Part shown: piece after piece, positions 24,914 through 38,307 of the stretch
Position numbering within the stretch: position 1 is the stretch's first letter
How the letters are laid out: each line of letters starts with the position of its first letter
Notes under the pieces: generated by a model
Seen by the model: the letters and a program-made list of their open reading frames with translations, nothing else
What the model was told of the DNA's origin: nothing
Databases searched by the model: none
Translations under genes and position numbers: made by a program
Assembly (NCBI RefSeq): GCF_003073135.1
Contig: NZ_PGDQ01000017.1
Coordinates: forward strand, 1-64,000
DNA: 64,000 nucleotides
Reading direction: 5' to 3'
From: Euzebya rosea
Lineage (GTDB): Bacteria > Actinomycetota > Nitriliruptoria > Euzebyales > Euzebyaceae

Positions 24914-25354
24914 TCAGGTGGCCGGTCGACGCATGGGGACGTGCGGGATGCCGTCCTCGACGAACTCCGGTCCGTCGGGGGCGAACCCGTGGGCGGCGTA
25001 GAAGCCCGTCAGGTGGGACTGCGCGTCGAGCACCGTCTCGCCGGGATGGCGGCGGAGCACCTCCACCAGCAGCCGCCCGGCCAGGCCCTGTCCGCGGGCC
25101 CAGGCGGCGGTGACGACCCGCCCGATCCGCTGCACGTCGCCGTCGTCGAGCAGCCGCAGGTAGGAGGCGATTCGGCCGTCGTCGCCGGCCAGCCACACGT
25201 GTCGGGTGCCGGGTTCGTCGTCGCGACCGTCGACCTCGGGATACGCGCAGGCCTGCTCCACCACGAACACGTCGATGCGCAGCCGCAGGACGGCCAGCAG
25301 CGACGCCGCGTCGAGCTGGTCGAAGGACCGCTCGACGAGGGTCAGCGGAACCAC
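24914..25354 (-). CDS. ElaA-like GNAT N-acetyltransferase
   Basis: A 146-residue GNAT protein of the ElaA subgroup. LLAVLRLRIDVFVVEQACAY (about 19-38) is typical of ElaA. The acetyl-CoA loop is IGRVVTAAWARGQGLAGRLL (about 77-96), and LTGFYAAHGF the C-terminal strand. The substrate is unknown. The GTG start lies 13 bases inside the end of the FtsB-like gene, so the two are co-transcribed. It appears to be an addition to the otherwise conserved ftsB-DUF501-ppx order. Confidence 0.82.
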   Translation of the reverse strand: MVPLTLVERSFDQLDAASLLAVLRLRIDVFVVEQACAYPEVDGRDDEPGTRHVWLAGDDGRIASYLRLLDDGDVQRIGRVVTAAWARGQGLAGRLLVEVLRRHPGETVLDAQSHLTGFYAAHGFAPDGPEFVEDGIPHVPMRRPAT

Positions 25355-25932
25355 GCGCTCACGGTCTCCAGCACACGCTCGATCAGCGGGGGTTCGGGGG
25401 CGACGGCCGGGGCGTCGGGCTCGACCGGCGGTTCGGTCGGCGGGTTGACCACGATGTAGGGGATCTCGCCCGGGCGCGTCATGCCGAGCTGGCTGCGCGC
25501 CTCCTCCTCCAGCGACACGGGGTCCTCCAGCCGGGTGCGTTCGGACTCCAGGGACTCCACCGCCTCCAGCAGGCCGCGCTGTTCGTCGGTGAGGGTGTCC
25601 ACCCGCCCACGGGCCGCGGTGTAGTCGGCGTAGGGGCCGATCGCCATGGCCCCGAGCAGGACGACGATGGCCACCAGCCCGCCCATCGCAAGCCGGAGCG
25701 TCGGCCGGCGCTGGGCCACCGGACGCTTGGCAGGCGCCTTGCGCCCGGACGACGACCGACCCTTCGCCGGTGTCTTCCCCGCTGCCGCCCGACCCTTCGC
25801 CGGCGCCTTCTTCCCGGAAGCCGCCTTCCTGGAAGCCGCCTTCCCGGAAGCCGCCTTCCGCGATGTGGGCGCGCGACGACCGGCCGGTCGCGGGGACCGG
25901 CCGGTGGAGCGGGATCGGGCGGGCTCTGCCAT
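25342..25932 (-). CDS. FtsB/DivIC-type septum formation initiator
   Basis: A 196-residue bitopic membrane protein. The N-terminal 75 residues are Lys/Ala/Arg-rich (KAASGKAASRKAASGKK repeats). One membrane segment runs MGGLVAIVVLLGAMAIG (about 83-99), followed by a coiled coil rich in Glu/Leu (RVDTLTDEQRGLLEAVESLE) and the EEARSQLGMTRPGEIPYIV motif typical of FtsB/DivIC. It should join the division complex with FtsL and FtsQ. The long basic tail is cytoplasmic and may touch nucleic acid. It follows eno by only five bases, matching the mycobacterial order. Confidence 0.85.
   Translation of the reverse strand: MAEPARSRSTGRSPRPAGRRAPTSRKAASGKAASRKAASGKKAPAKGRAAAGKTPAKGRSSSGRKAPAKRPVAQRRPTLRLAMGGLVAIVVLLGAMAIGPYADYTAARGRVDTLTDEQRGLLEAVESLESERTRLEDPVSLEEEARSQLGMTRPGEIPYIVVNPPTEPPVEPDAPAVAPEPPLIERVLETVSAWFR
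25816..25860. repeat. 15-bp tandem repeat (three units) in the FtsB-like gene
   Basis: GGAAGCCGCCTTCC recurs at 25816, 25831 and 25846, each followed by one spacer base. It encodes the KAASGKAASRKAA part of the basic tail. Such in-frame 15-base units can change in number without breaking the gene. Confidence 0.8.
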
Positions 25933-25937
25933 GTGTC

Positions 25938-28333
<2,396 letters not shown>

Positions 28334-28342
28334 CCTGCGGCC

Positions 28343-28356
28343 TGTAAGCGGTTGCA
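28343..28356. promoter_or_regulatory. LacI-type operator upstream of the LacI-family gene
   Basis: TGTAAGCGGTTGCA is an imperfect palindrome (5 of 7 positions) with the central CG common to LacI-family sites. It lies 10-23 bases before the regulator's start codon and 12-25 bases before the end of mazG. Autoregulation is inferred. Confidence 0.5.
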
Positions 28357-28367
28357 GTCAGGTGAGC

Positions 28368-29531
28368 CTACTCGGCGTCACGCGCCTCGGTCCAGCGTGC
28401 CCGCCAGTCGTCCTCCGACAGGCCAGCAGGGTCGACACCCTCCGTCGCCAGCGTGTCGACGGTGCGTTCGAACCGGCTGCGGAACCGGCTGACCGCGCCG
28501 CGAAGGGCCTGCTCGGGGTCGGTGCCGGCGGCACGGGCCATCGAGACGACGGCGAACAGCAGGTCGCCGATCTCCTCGGCACGATGGGTGTCGTCCTCGG
28601 CGTCGAGGACCTCCTCGAGCTCCTCGGCCACCTGCTCGGCGGCCGAGGCGACGTCGGGCCAGGCGAAGCCGAGGCGTTCGGCCCGCGACTGGACCTTGGC
28701 GGCGGCGGCGACCGCCGGCAGGCCGCGCGGCACCCCGTCGAAGGGGCCGGTCCGCTCGGGCTTCTCCTCGGCCTTGATGTCCTCCCAGTTGGCGACGACG
28801 GTCTCGGCGTCGTCGGCCACCACGTCGGCGAAGACGTGGGGGTGCCGCCGGATCAGCTTGTCGCTGATCCCCTGGGCGACGGCGTCGATGTCGAACTCCC
28901 CGGACAGCTCGGCGTGGAACGTCACCTGCATGAGCACGTCGCCGAGCTCCTCGGCGATGCCCACAGGGTCACCCTCGGCGATGGCCTCGGCCAGCTCGTG
29001 GGCTTCCTCGATGGCGTAGGGCGCCAGGGACTCGTGGGTCTGCTCGGCGTCCCACGGGCAGCCGTCGGGCGCGAGCAGCCGTTCCTGCACCCGCACGAGG
29101 TCCAGGACCTTGACGCCCTTGGGTGCCAGGCCGAAGTAGACGACCTCGACCTCGACGGCCTCGCGGGCCGCCTCCATGCCGAGGGAGCTGGTGAAGGCGT
29201 CGGTGTCGTCGGGGCCCAGCACGTAGCCGACGGACCCGACGGCCTTCGCGCGGTCCAGCACCCAGGTGGCGCGGGCCTTGTCGACAAGCGACAGGCCGCC
29301 GAGCATCTCGGCGCGGCCCATGGCACGTTCGCCGACGTCGGTGGGCACCGTCTCGTAGCGCTCCTCCGCCATGTCCAGGTGGTGGGCCATGGGGTGCTCG
29401 GGACCGGACAGCACGATCAGGTCGCAGCTGCGGAGCGCCTGGAAGGCGTGCAGGGGAAGGAGGCCCGGCAGCTGGTCGACGGTGTCGATCAGGACCAGCC
29501 GGGGCATGGGGGCGGCGGTGGTGTCGTCCAT
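28368..29531 (-). CDS. mazG: MazG-family nucleoside triphosphate pyrophosphohydrolase
   Basis: A 387-residue protein. The C-terminal two thirds contain two MazG modules: EEAHELAEAIAEGDPVGIAE followed by ELGD, and EELEEVLDAEDDTHRAEEIG followed by D. These form the four-helix metal site that converts NTPs to NMPs. LLAPDGCPWDAEQTHESLAPY is a MazG hallmark. The N-terminal 150 residues resemble a worn tetrapyrrole-methylase-like domain (LSGPEHPMAHHL, VGYVLGPDD), as in YabN-type fusions and the mycobacterial orthologue. Likely role: removal of aberrant or oxidised nucleotides. It is 30 bases downstream of the foldase gene. Confidence 0.9.
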   Translation of the reverse strand: MDDTTAAPMPRLVLIDTVDQLPGLLPLHAFQALRSCDLIVLSGPEHPMAHHLDMAEERYETVPTDVGERAMGRAEMLGGLSLVDKARATWVLDRAKAVGSVGYVLGPDDTDAFTSSLGMEAAREAVEVEVVYFGLAPKGVKVLDLVRVQERLLAPDGCPWDAEQTHESLAPYAIEEAHELAEAIAEGDPVGIAEELGDVLMQVTFHAELSGEFDIDAVAQGISDKLIRRHPHVFADVVADDAETVVANWEDIKAEEKPERTGPFDGVPRGLPAVAAAAKVQSRAERLGFAWPDVASAAEQVAEELEEVLDAEDDTHRAEEIGDLLFAVVSMARAAGTDPEQALRGAVSRFRSRFERTVDTLATEGVDPAGLSEDDWRARWTEARDAE

Positions 29532-29561
29532 GTGGGGTGCGCCGGTGGCGCGGCCCGTGGG

Positions 29562-30599
29562 CTAGCCGGGCTGCTCGGTCGGCGGCAGCGCAGGCTGGTC
29601 CTGCAGGCCGTCCGCTGCGGCTCCGCCAGCCGGCTGGAGGTCGCCCAGCGGGTCACCGGCGACGACGATCTGCTGCGCCCCGTCCCAGCGACCGAAGCGC
29701 GGGTTGACGGTGACCTCCTCGACGTTGCTGAGGCCGATCATGAACGCCTGCATGGCCTGCTGGCTGCCCTGCTGCTGGAGGCTCTCCTCGATCTGGGCCC
29801 GCAGCTCGTCGTCCAGCTCCGGCGGGGCGGAGGTGCGGATGACGTGCCAGCCGAACTGGGTCTCGACCGGCTCGCTGATCTCGCCCGGCTCGAGGTCCGA
29901 AGCGGCCAGCTCGAAGGGCTCGACGAAGGCGCCGGGGGTCAGCTGGCCGACGACGCCACCCTGCTGGGCGCTGCCGGTGTCGAGGGAGCGCTCGAGCGCC
30001 AGGGCCTCGAAGTCCGCGCCGTCCTCCAGCTCGGCGATGACGTCCAGCGCCTCGTCCTCGGTCTCGACCAGGATGTGGGCGACCTCGGGGAGGGCGACCT
30101 GCTGCTCGTAGAGGTCCTGGATCTCCTCGTCGGTGACCTCGACACCTGCCGCGATGTCGGCCTCGATGGCCTGGGCGAGGGTCTGGAGGCGAACCTGCTC
30201 GGTCAGCCCCTCCAGGGTCAGCCCGGCGGCGGCCAGCTCGGTCTCGAACGTCGCCTCGTCGGGGAACTGGTCGATGATGCCCTGCAGCTCGGCCTGCACA
30301 TCCTCCTCGGTCGGCAGGTCCAGGCCGCGCTGGTCGAGCGCGGCCTCCAGCAGCGCCTCGACGATGAACTGGCCGAGGATGCGGGACCGCTCCTGGATCT
30401 CGGCGTCGGCTTCGCCCAGCTGGGCGACCGCCTCGGCGTAGGCAGCGGAGTCGGCGCGCTCGAGGAAGCGGTCCTGGACCAGCGACACCTCGATGTTGCG
30501 GTCGCCGACGGCAGCGGCGACGCCGGGGTTGCCGACGGTCTGCCCGCAGGCGGTGGCCAGCAGGCCGAGGACGAGCAGGAGTGGGAGGAGTCGAGGCAT
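29562..30599 (-). CDS. PrsA/SurA-like lipoprotein peptidyl-prolyl isomerase
   Basis: A 345-residue secreted foldase. The signal peptide PRLLPLLLVLGLLATACGQ ends with a lipobox (ATAC), so the mature protein is membrane-anchored outside. A SurA-like helical N-domain (about 35-175) and one parvulin rotamase domain follow, with AHILVETEDEALDVIAELEDG and GWHVIRTSAP. It likely helps fold exported proteins. Position and lipoprotein nature parallel LpqU/SurA-like genes near mazG in other actinobacteria. It is 61 bases downstream of mfd. ATG 30599 was chosen so that the signal peptide is at the N-terminus. Confidence 0.88.
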   Translation of the reverse strand: MPRLLPLLLVLGLLATACGQTVGNPGVAAAVGDRNIEVSLVQDRFLERADSAAYAEAVAQLGEADAEIQERSRILGQFIVEALLEAALDQRGLDLPTEEDVQAELQGIIDQFPDEATFETELAAAGLTLEGLTEQVRLQTLAQAIEADIAAGVEVTDEEIQDLYEQQVALPEVAHILVETEDEALDVIAELEDGADFEALALERSLDTGSAQQGGVVGQLTPGAFVEPFELAASDLEPGEISEPVETQFGWHVIRTSAPPELDDELRAQIEESLQQQGSQQAMQAFMIGLSNVEEVTVNPRFGRWDGAQQIVVAGDPLGDLQPAGGAAADGLQDQPALPPTEQPG

Positions 30600-30660
30600 C
30601 GGAGGGTGGGGGTAGACAGCTGCAGGGGACGACAGGGCCACGATGGGCCCCGGCGGAATG

Positions 30661-34212
<3,552 letters not shown>

Positions 34213-34275
34213 GGGGGCGTCAATGGTGACGTGCCGACCGTCCTCGGACAACCGGCCCACCGACCGGTCGGCGGC

Positions 34276-35556
34276 TCAGGCAGCCACTGCGGTGGACCCG
34301 AAGAACTCGCGACCCCACTCGATCGCGTCGAGGTACAGGCCGATGAGCTCGGTCTCGGGCCAGCGGTGCTGCTCGGCGATGGCCGACACGGTGTCCCACT
34401 GGCCGCGCTCGTAGGCGACGACGATGTCCAGCAGGTCCTGCAGCGCACCGGGTTCGCCCTGCAGGGCGTCGGTCACCTCGGGGTCCATGGAGACGTCGGC
34501 CAGCGCGTCGGCCATCGAGCGGCCGAGCATGACGTCGATCAGGCTGAACATGCCGAGGCTGAAGCAGGCGTGGGGCGTGGCGACGCCCAGCCGGGTGCCG
34601 AGCGACTCGCAGAACCGGGCCCGGATGGCGCACACGAGCGCCAGCTCGCGCGGGCCCGGGTCCGACAGGCCGCTGACGGTGGCGACGCTGACCCACCGAC
34701 GCACGTTCTCGATGCCGAGCATCACGAGGGCACGTTCGAGGGACTCGATGCGACCGCGGAACCCGAAGTGGGCGCTGTTGACGAACCGCAGCAGCTTGAA
34801 CGACAGGGCGACGTCGGTCTTGATGACCCGTGCGACCTGGGCGAAGTCCATGTCCTCGGCGTAGGCCAGCCGCTGCAGCTGCAGGTAGGCGACCTTGTGG
34901 CCGGGCAGCTCGCGGCCCTCGATCACGCGGGCGGAGGAGAAGAAGAACCCCTGGACGTAGTCGACACCGGCGGCCACGACGTGGTCGCGGTCCTCGGCAG
35001 TGTCCACGCTGGTGGCGATGACGGCGCAGCCGTGCTCGCGGATGGGTGCCAGGGCCGCCTCGATCTCCTCGCGGTCCTTGCCACGGAGGTCGACCTTGAC
35101 GAAGTCCGCGATGGCCAGCAGGGGTTGGCACGACGCGGTCCAGAAGAAGTCGGCCAGGGCGATGCGGTAGCCGCGTCGGCGGTACTCCTGGCAGCGGGCC
35201 AGGACGGCGTCGCGGTTGCGGGACGCCCACACGTCGCGGCCCAGCTCCAGCGTCGACTGGTCCGGCGGCATCAGCAGCGGGGTGGAGTCGACGAACTGGG
35301 CCAGCGGGAAGCGGACGAACGCCAGGTGGTCGCCGACGACGGTGTCCACACCGAGGGTCAGGACGCTGTGGCTGACGACCTCGGAGGTGGCACGGAACTC
35401 GTCGACCTCGGTGAACGCGCTGAACAAGCCGCCGCTGTCACGGAACAGCAGCTCGTAGCCCAGCGGGGTGTGCTGGTCATCGGCGGTGAGGATCGGGCGA
35501 CGCGCGACCTGGACGGTCGCAAGGGCGCCGGCTCCGAGCTTGAGGGTCTCGGTCAT
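34276..35556 (-). CDS. EAL-HDOD (YuxH-type) signalling protein with degenerate EAL
   Basis: A 426-residue protein with an N-terminal EAL-like domain (about 15-215) and a C-terminal HDOD domain (about 220-400). LGYELLFRD keeps the EAL-side glutamate, but the usual DDFG metal motif reads IALADFFW, and other ligands are replaced. Catalysis of cyclic di-GMP is therefore unlikely, and a binding or regulatory role is more probable. HDOD features are VIKTDVALSFKLLRFVNSAHF, ALVMLGIENVRRWVSV and the helical bundle after it. This is the YuxH type. ATG 35556 has GAGGACT upstream; 35571 is the alternative. It is an addition between mfd and pth. Confidence 0.85.
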   Translation of the reverse strand: MTETLKLGAGALATVQVARRPILTADDQHTPLGYELLFRDSGGLFSAFTEVDEFRATSEVVSHSVLTLGVDTVVGDHLAFVRFPLAQFVDSTPLLMPPDQSTLELGRDVWASRNRDAVLARCQEYRRRGYRIALADFFWTASCQPLLAIADFVKVDLRGKDREEIEAALAPIREHGCAVIATSVDTAEDRDHVVAAGVDYVQGFFFSSARVIEGRELPGHKVAYLQLQRLAYAEDMDFAQVARVIKTDVALSFKLLRFVNSAHFGFRGRIESLERALVMLGIENVRRWVSVATVSGLSDPGPRELALVCAIRARFCESLGTRLGVATPHACFSLGMFSLIDVMLGRSMADALADVSMDPEVTDALQGEPGALQDLLDIVVAYERGQWDTVSAIAEQHRWPETELIGLYLDAIEWGREFFGSTAVAA

Positions 35557-35620
35557 GGCGTGAGTCCTCATCGGCGCGCCCGGCCGGGGACGAAGCGATG
35601 TGGGGAAGTTTTCCGCCGCC

Positions 35621-36202
35621 TCAGGCGGTGTGGACCCGGTTCTGGGTCGCCTCGAGGCCCTCGCTGATGACCTGGACCAGCGCGTCGACGGCATGCTCGA
35701 CGGCCACGTCGATGACGTCGGCGCGTTCCTTGGCAGGGAACTTCTGCAGGACGTACTTGGCGCCGGGCATGCGGCCGGGCGGCCGGCCGATGCCGAACCG
35801 CAGCCGGATGTAGTCCTTGGCCCCGAGGCGCTGGTTGATGTCCCGGATGCCGTTGTGCCCGCCGGAGCCGCCGCGCTTGAGGCGCAGGACGCCGGGATCG
35901 AGGTCCAGCTCGTCCTGGACCACGACGAGGCGTTCGGTCGGCACCTTGTAGAACCGCACGAGCTGCTGGACGGGCCCGCCGGAGTTGTTCATGTACCCGT
36001 AGGGCACGGCCAGGGTGACCGGGATGCGGTCGGCGCCGGCCTGCACGAAGGTGTCGGCGACCAGCGCCTGGGCCTTGTGCGGCTTGAGGTCCACGCCGTG
36101 CCGCGCGGCGGCGGCACGGATGACGTCGGCCCCGATGTTGTGTCGGGTGCCGCCGTACTCGGCCTCGGGGTTGGTCAGGCCGACCGCGAGCCAGCGGTCC
36201 AT
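35621..36202 (-). CDS. pth: peptidyl-tRNA hydrolase
   Basis: A 193-residue enzyme releasing tRNA from stalled peptidyl-tRNA. WLAVGLTNPEAEYGGTRHNIG holds the conserved Asn and the catalytic His. YGYMNNSGGPVQQLVRFYKV, VVVQDELDLDPGVLRLKRGG with the conserved Asp, and GGHNGIRDINQRLGAKDY with His/Asn complete the site. Two oddities are GLTNPE in place of the usual GLGNPG and QDELD in place of HDELD; both occur away from the catalytic His. GAGGAGG precedes ATG 36202. It lies 66 bases after rplY, the usual arrangement. Confidence 0.95.
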   Translation of the reverse strand: MDRWLAVGLTNPEAEYGGTRHNIGADVIRAAAARHGVDLKPHKAQALVADTFVQAGADRIPVTLAVPYGYMNNSGGPVQQLVRFYKVPTERLVVVQDELDLDPGVLRLKRGGSGGHNGIRDINQRLGAKDYIRLRFGIGRPPGRMPGAKYVLQKFPAKERADVIDVAVEHAVDALVQVISEGLEATQNRVHTA

Positions 36203-36268
36203 GGTGGACTCCTCCTCGCGGTCGCGACCGTGTTCACGTCGCGCTCGCCAGCGGGCGAGCATCGCGTG

Positions 36269-36904
36269 CTACTCCTCGCCGCCCTCGGCAGCCTCGGCGG
36301 CCTCGCCCTCAGCGGCCTCGCCCTCGGCAGCCTCGTCCTCGTCCTCGACGGGGGAGGTGTCGGGCAGGTTGATCGTGACGGCGGTGCGCTCGGGGTCGTC
36401 CAGCAGGTCGACGCCCTCGGGCAGCTCGACCTCGCCGGCGCGGACCACGTCGCCGACCTCGCGGCCCTCGACGGTGGTGGTGAAGTACTCGGGGACCTCG
36501 AGGGGCAGCACGTCCACGGTCAGGTAGTTCATGACCTGGTTGACCACGGCACCCTCGACCTCGCCCTCGACGTGCAGCGGGATCTCGACGGTCACCTTGA
36601 CGTTCTTGTCGATGGCGACGAAGTCCACGTGCAGTACGTCACGACGGACGGGGTGGCGGTGGATCTCGCGCGGCATCGTCAGGTGGGTGTCACCGGCGAT
36701 GTCCATCTGGATCACGACGTTCTCACCGGCGTCGGTGGCCAGCGCGTGGCGCAGGTCGGCGGCGTCGACGTGCACGGCGGTGGCAGCGTCCAGACCGGCG
36801 CCGTAGGCCACCGCGGGGACACGGCCGGCACGACGCAGCGCGCGCGCCTCACCCTTCCCGTCGCCGGGACGGGGGTCAGCGTTCAGCACAACTTGGTCAG
36901 CCAT
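36269..36904 (-). CDS. rplY: 50S ribosomal protein L25/general stress protein Ctc
   Basis: A 211-residue two-domain (CTC-type) L25 that binds 5S rRNA. The N-domain shows ALRRAGRVPAVAYGAG and the C-domain VEIPLHVEGEVEGAVVNQVMN. The last 30 residues are a low-complexity Glu/Ala tail (AAEGEAAEGEAAEAAEGGEE) encoded by short DNA repeats. It is upstream of pth and downstream of prs, a common bacterial order. Confidence 0.95.
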   Translation of the reverse strand: MADQVVLNADPRPGDGKGEARALRRAGRVPAVAYGAGLDAATAVHVDAADLRHALATDAGENVVIQMDIAGDTHLTMPREIHRHPVRRDVLHVDFVAIDKNVKVTVEIPLHVEGEVEGAVVNQVMNYLTVDVLPLEVPEYFTTTVEGREVGDVVRAGEVELPEGVDLLDDPERTAVTINLPDTSPVEDEDEAAEGEAAEGEAAEAAEGGEE

Positions 36905-37089
36905 CTTGGGAACTCCTTGGGTGGCTCGCGGGCTCCGCGAGATGTCGTGAGCACGACAGAATCCGGGGTGGCGCGCGGGCGTGCCGAAACGCCGCGGCGC
37001 GCGGGAGCAGAGGAGTGTACGCCAGCCCTTCGCGTCCCGCCACCCGACGGGTCACCGGTGGGCCGATCAGCCGGCCGAGACTGGCATCG

Positions 37090-37230
37090 CGCCACGATCG
37101 TAGCCAGCGGTGCACCCGTGCACCCGATCGCACAATCGTCGCCGACGACCAATTGTCCGGGATCGGCTTTCCCCCACGATTGTGGCGAGGGGTGCACCTG
37201 TGCACCCGATCGCACAATCGTCGGGGAAAG
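37090..37230. repeat. two large palindromic elements between prs and rplY
   Basis: The second copy (37167-37230) is almost perfect. CTTTCCCCCACGATTGTG (37167-37184) pairs with CACAATCGTCGGGGAAAG (37213-37230) with one mismatch, and inside it GGGTGCAC (37190-37197) pairs with GTGCACCC (37200-37207). The first copy (about 37090-37143) has the same plan, CCACGATCGT...CACAATCGTC with GGTGCAC-CC-GTGCACC in the middle, but weaker arms. They fill most of the 426-base gap after prs (36905-37330), where I see no gene. They may attenuate or terminate transcription, or be mobile palindromes. Confidence 0.8.
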
Positions 37231-37330
37231 CCAGCCTCGGGAGGATCGGGGCGTGCTGCCTGACCCGACGCAAGCCCACACCGGTCGACTCCCCGCCCAT
37301 TCGCGGGGAGCTGACCGGACGCAGCGGCGG

Positions 37331-38302
37331 TCAGATGTTGTCGTCGTCGAAGAGCTCCGACACCGACTCGTCCTCGAAGATCGCGCGCATGGTGCTGGCG
37401 ATGATCGGGGCGATCGACAGCTGCACGATCTTGTCGCTGCCGCAGTTGTCGGGGATCGGCAGGGTCGAGGTGACCACGATCTTCTCGATGACGCTGTCCT
37501 CCAGCCGCTGACAGGCCGGGCCCGACAGCAGCGGGTGGGTGGCCAGGGCGAGGACGCGCTTGGCCCCGCGCTCGGCCAGCGCCTCGGCCGCGCCGCACAG
37601 GGTGCCGGCGGTGTCGATCATGTCGTCGACCAGCACGACGGTCTTGCCCTCCACGTCGCCGACGACCGCGAGGGTCTTGGCGACGTTGTGCGCGGTGCGG
37701 GTCTTGGCCAGGAAGGCGATGCCGGCCTCGGGGACACGGGACTGGAACTTCTCCGCGAGGCGCACGCGCCCGGCGTCGGGGCTCGCGAAGACGATGTCCT
37801 CGTCGGAGGGGATGTTCTCGGTGACCCAGTTGACGAGCAGCGGCAGCGCGGTCAGGTGGTCCAGCGGGTCGTTGAAGAAGCCCTGGATCTGTCCGGTGTG
37901 CAGGTCGACGCTGACGACCCGGTCGCAGCCCGCCGCGGTCAGCAGGTCGGCCAGCAGCTTGGCGGTGATCGGCTCGCGCGACTTGGCCTTCTTGTCCTGG
38001 CGGGCGTAGCCGTAGAACGGCACCACGGCGGTGATCCGCTTGGCCGACGCGCGCTTGGCGGCGTCGATCATGATCAGCTGCTCCATGATGTTGGCGTTCA
38101 CCGGCTCGCAGTGGGTCTGCACGATGAACACGTCGCTGCCGCGGACGTTCTCCTGCATGCGGCAGTAGATCTCGCCGTTGGCGAAGCGGTGGATGTCGAT
38201 GTCGCCCAGCTTCATGCCGAGATGGGCGGCGACGTCCTCGGCAAGCGCGGTGTACCCCGTGCCCGAGAAGATCTGCATCCGCTTCTTGTTCATGATCTCC
38301 AT
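37331..38302 (-). CDS. prs: ribose-phosphate pyrophosphokinase
   Basis: A 323-residue enzyme making PRPP from ribose-5-phosphate and ATP. FANGEIYCRMQENVRGSDVF, VVPFYGYARQDKKAKSREPI (flexible loop with catalytic Lys/Arg), DLHTGQIQGFFNDPLDHL (metal site) and the PRPP signature VVLVDDMIDTAGTLCGAAEAL (about 229-249) are all present. ATG 38302 is six bases after glmU and has GAGGAGT upstream; 38293 is an alternative. The glmU-prs pair is strongly conserved in bacteria. Confidence 0.96.
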   Translation of the reverse strand: MEIMNKKRMQIFSGTGYTALAEDVAAHLGMKLGDIDIHRFANGEIYCRMQENVRGSDVFIVQTHCEPVNANIMEQLIMIDAAKRASAKRITAVVPFYGYARQDKKAKSREPITAKLLADLLTAAGCDRVVSVDLHTGQIQGFFNDPLDHLTALPLLVNWVTENIPSDEDIVFASPDAGRVRLAEKFQSRVPEAGIAFLAKTRTAHNVAKTLAVVGDVEGKTVVLVDDMIDTAGTLCGAAEALAERGAKRVLALATHPLLSGPACQRLEDSVIEKIVVTSTLPIPDNCGSDKIVQLSIAPIIASTMRAIFEDESVSELFDDDNI

Positions 38303-38307
38303 GCTGG

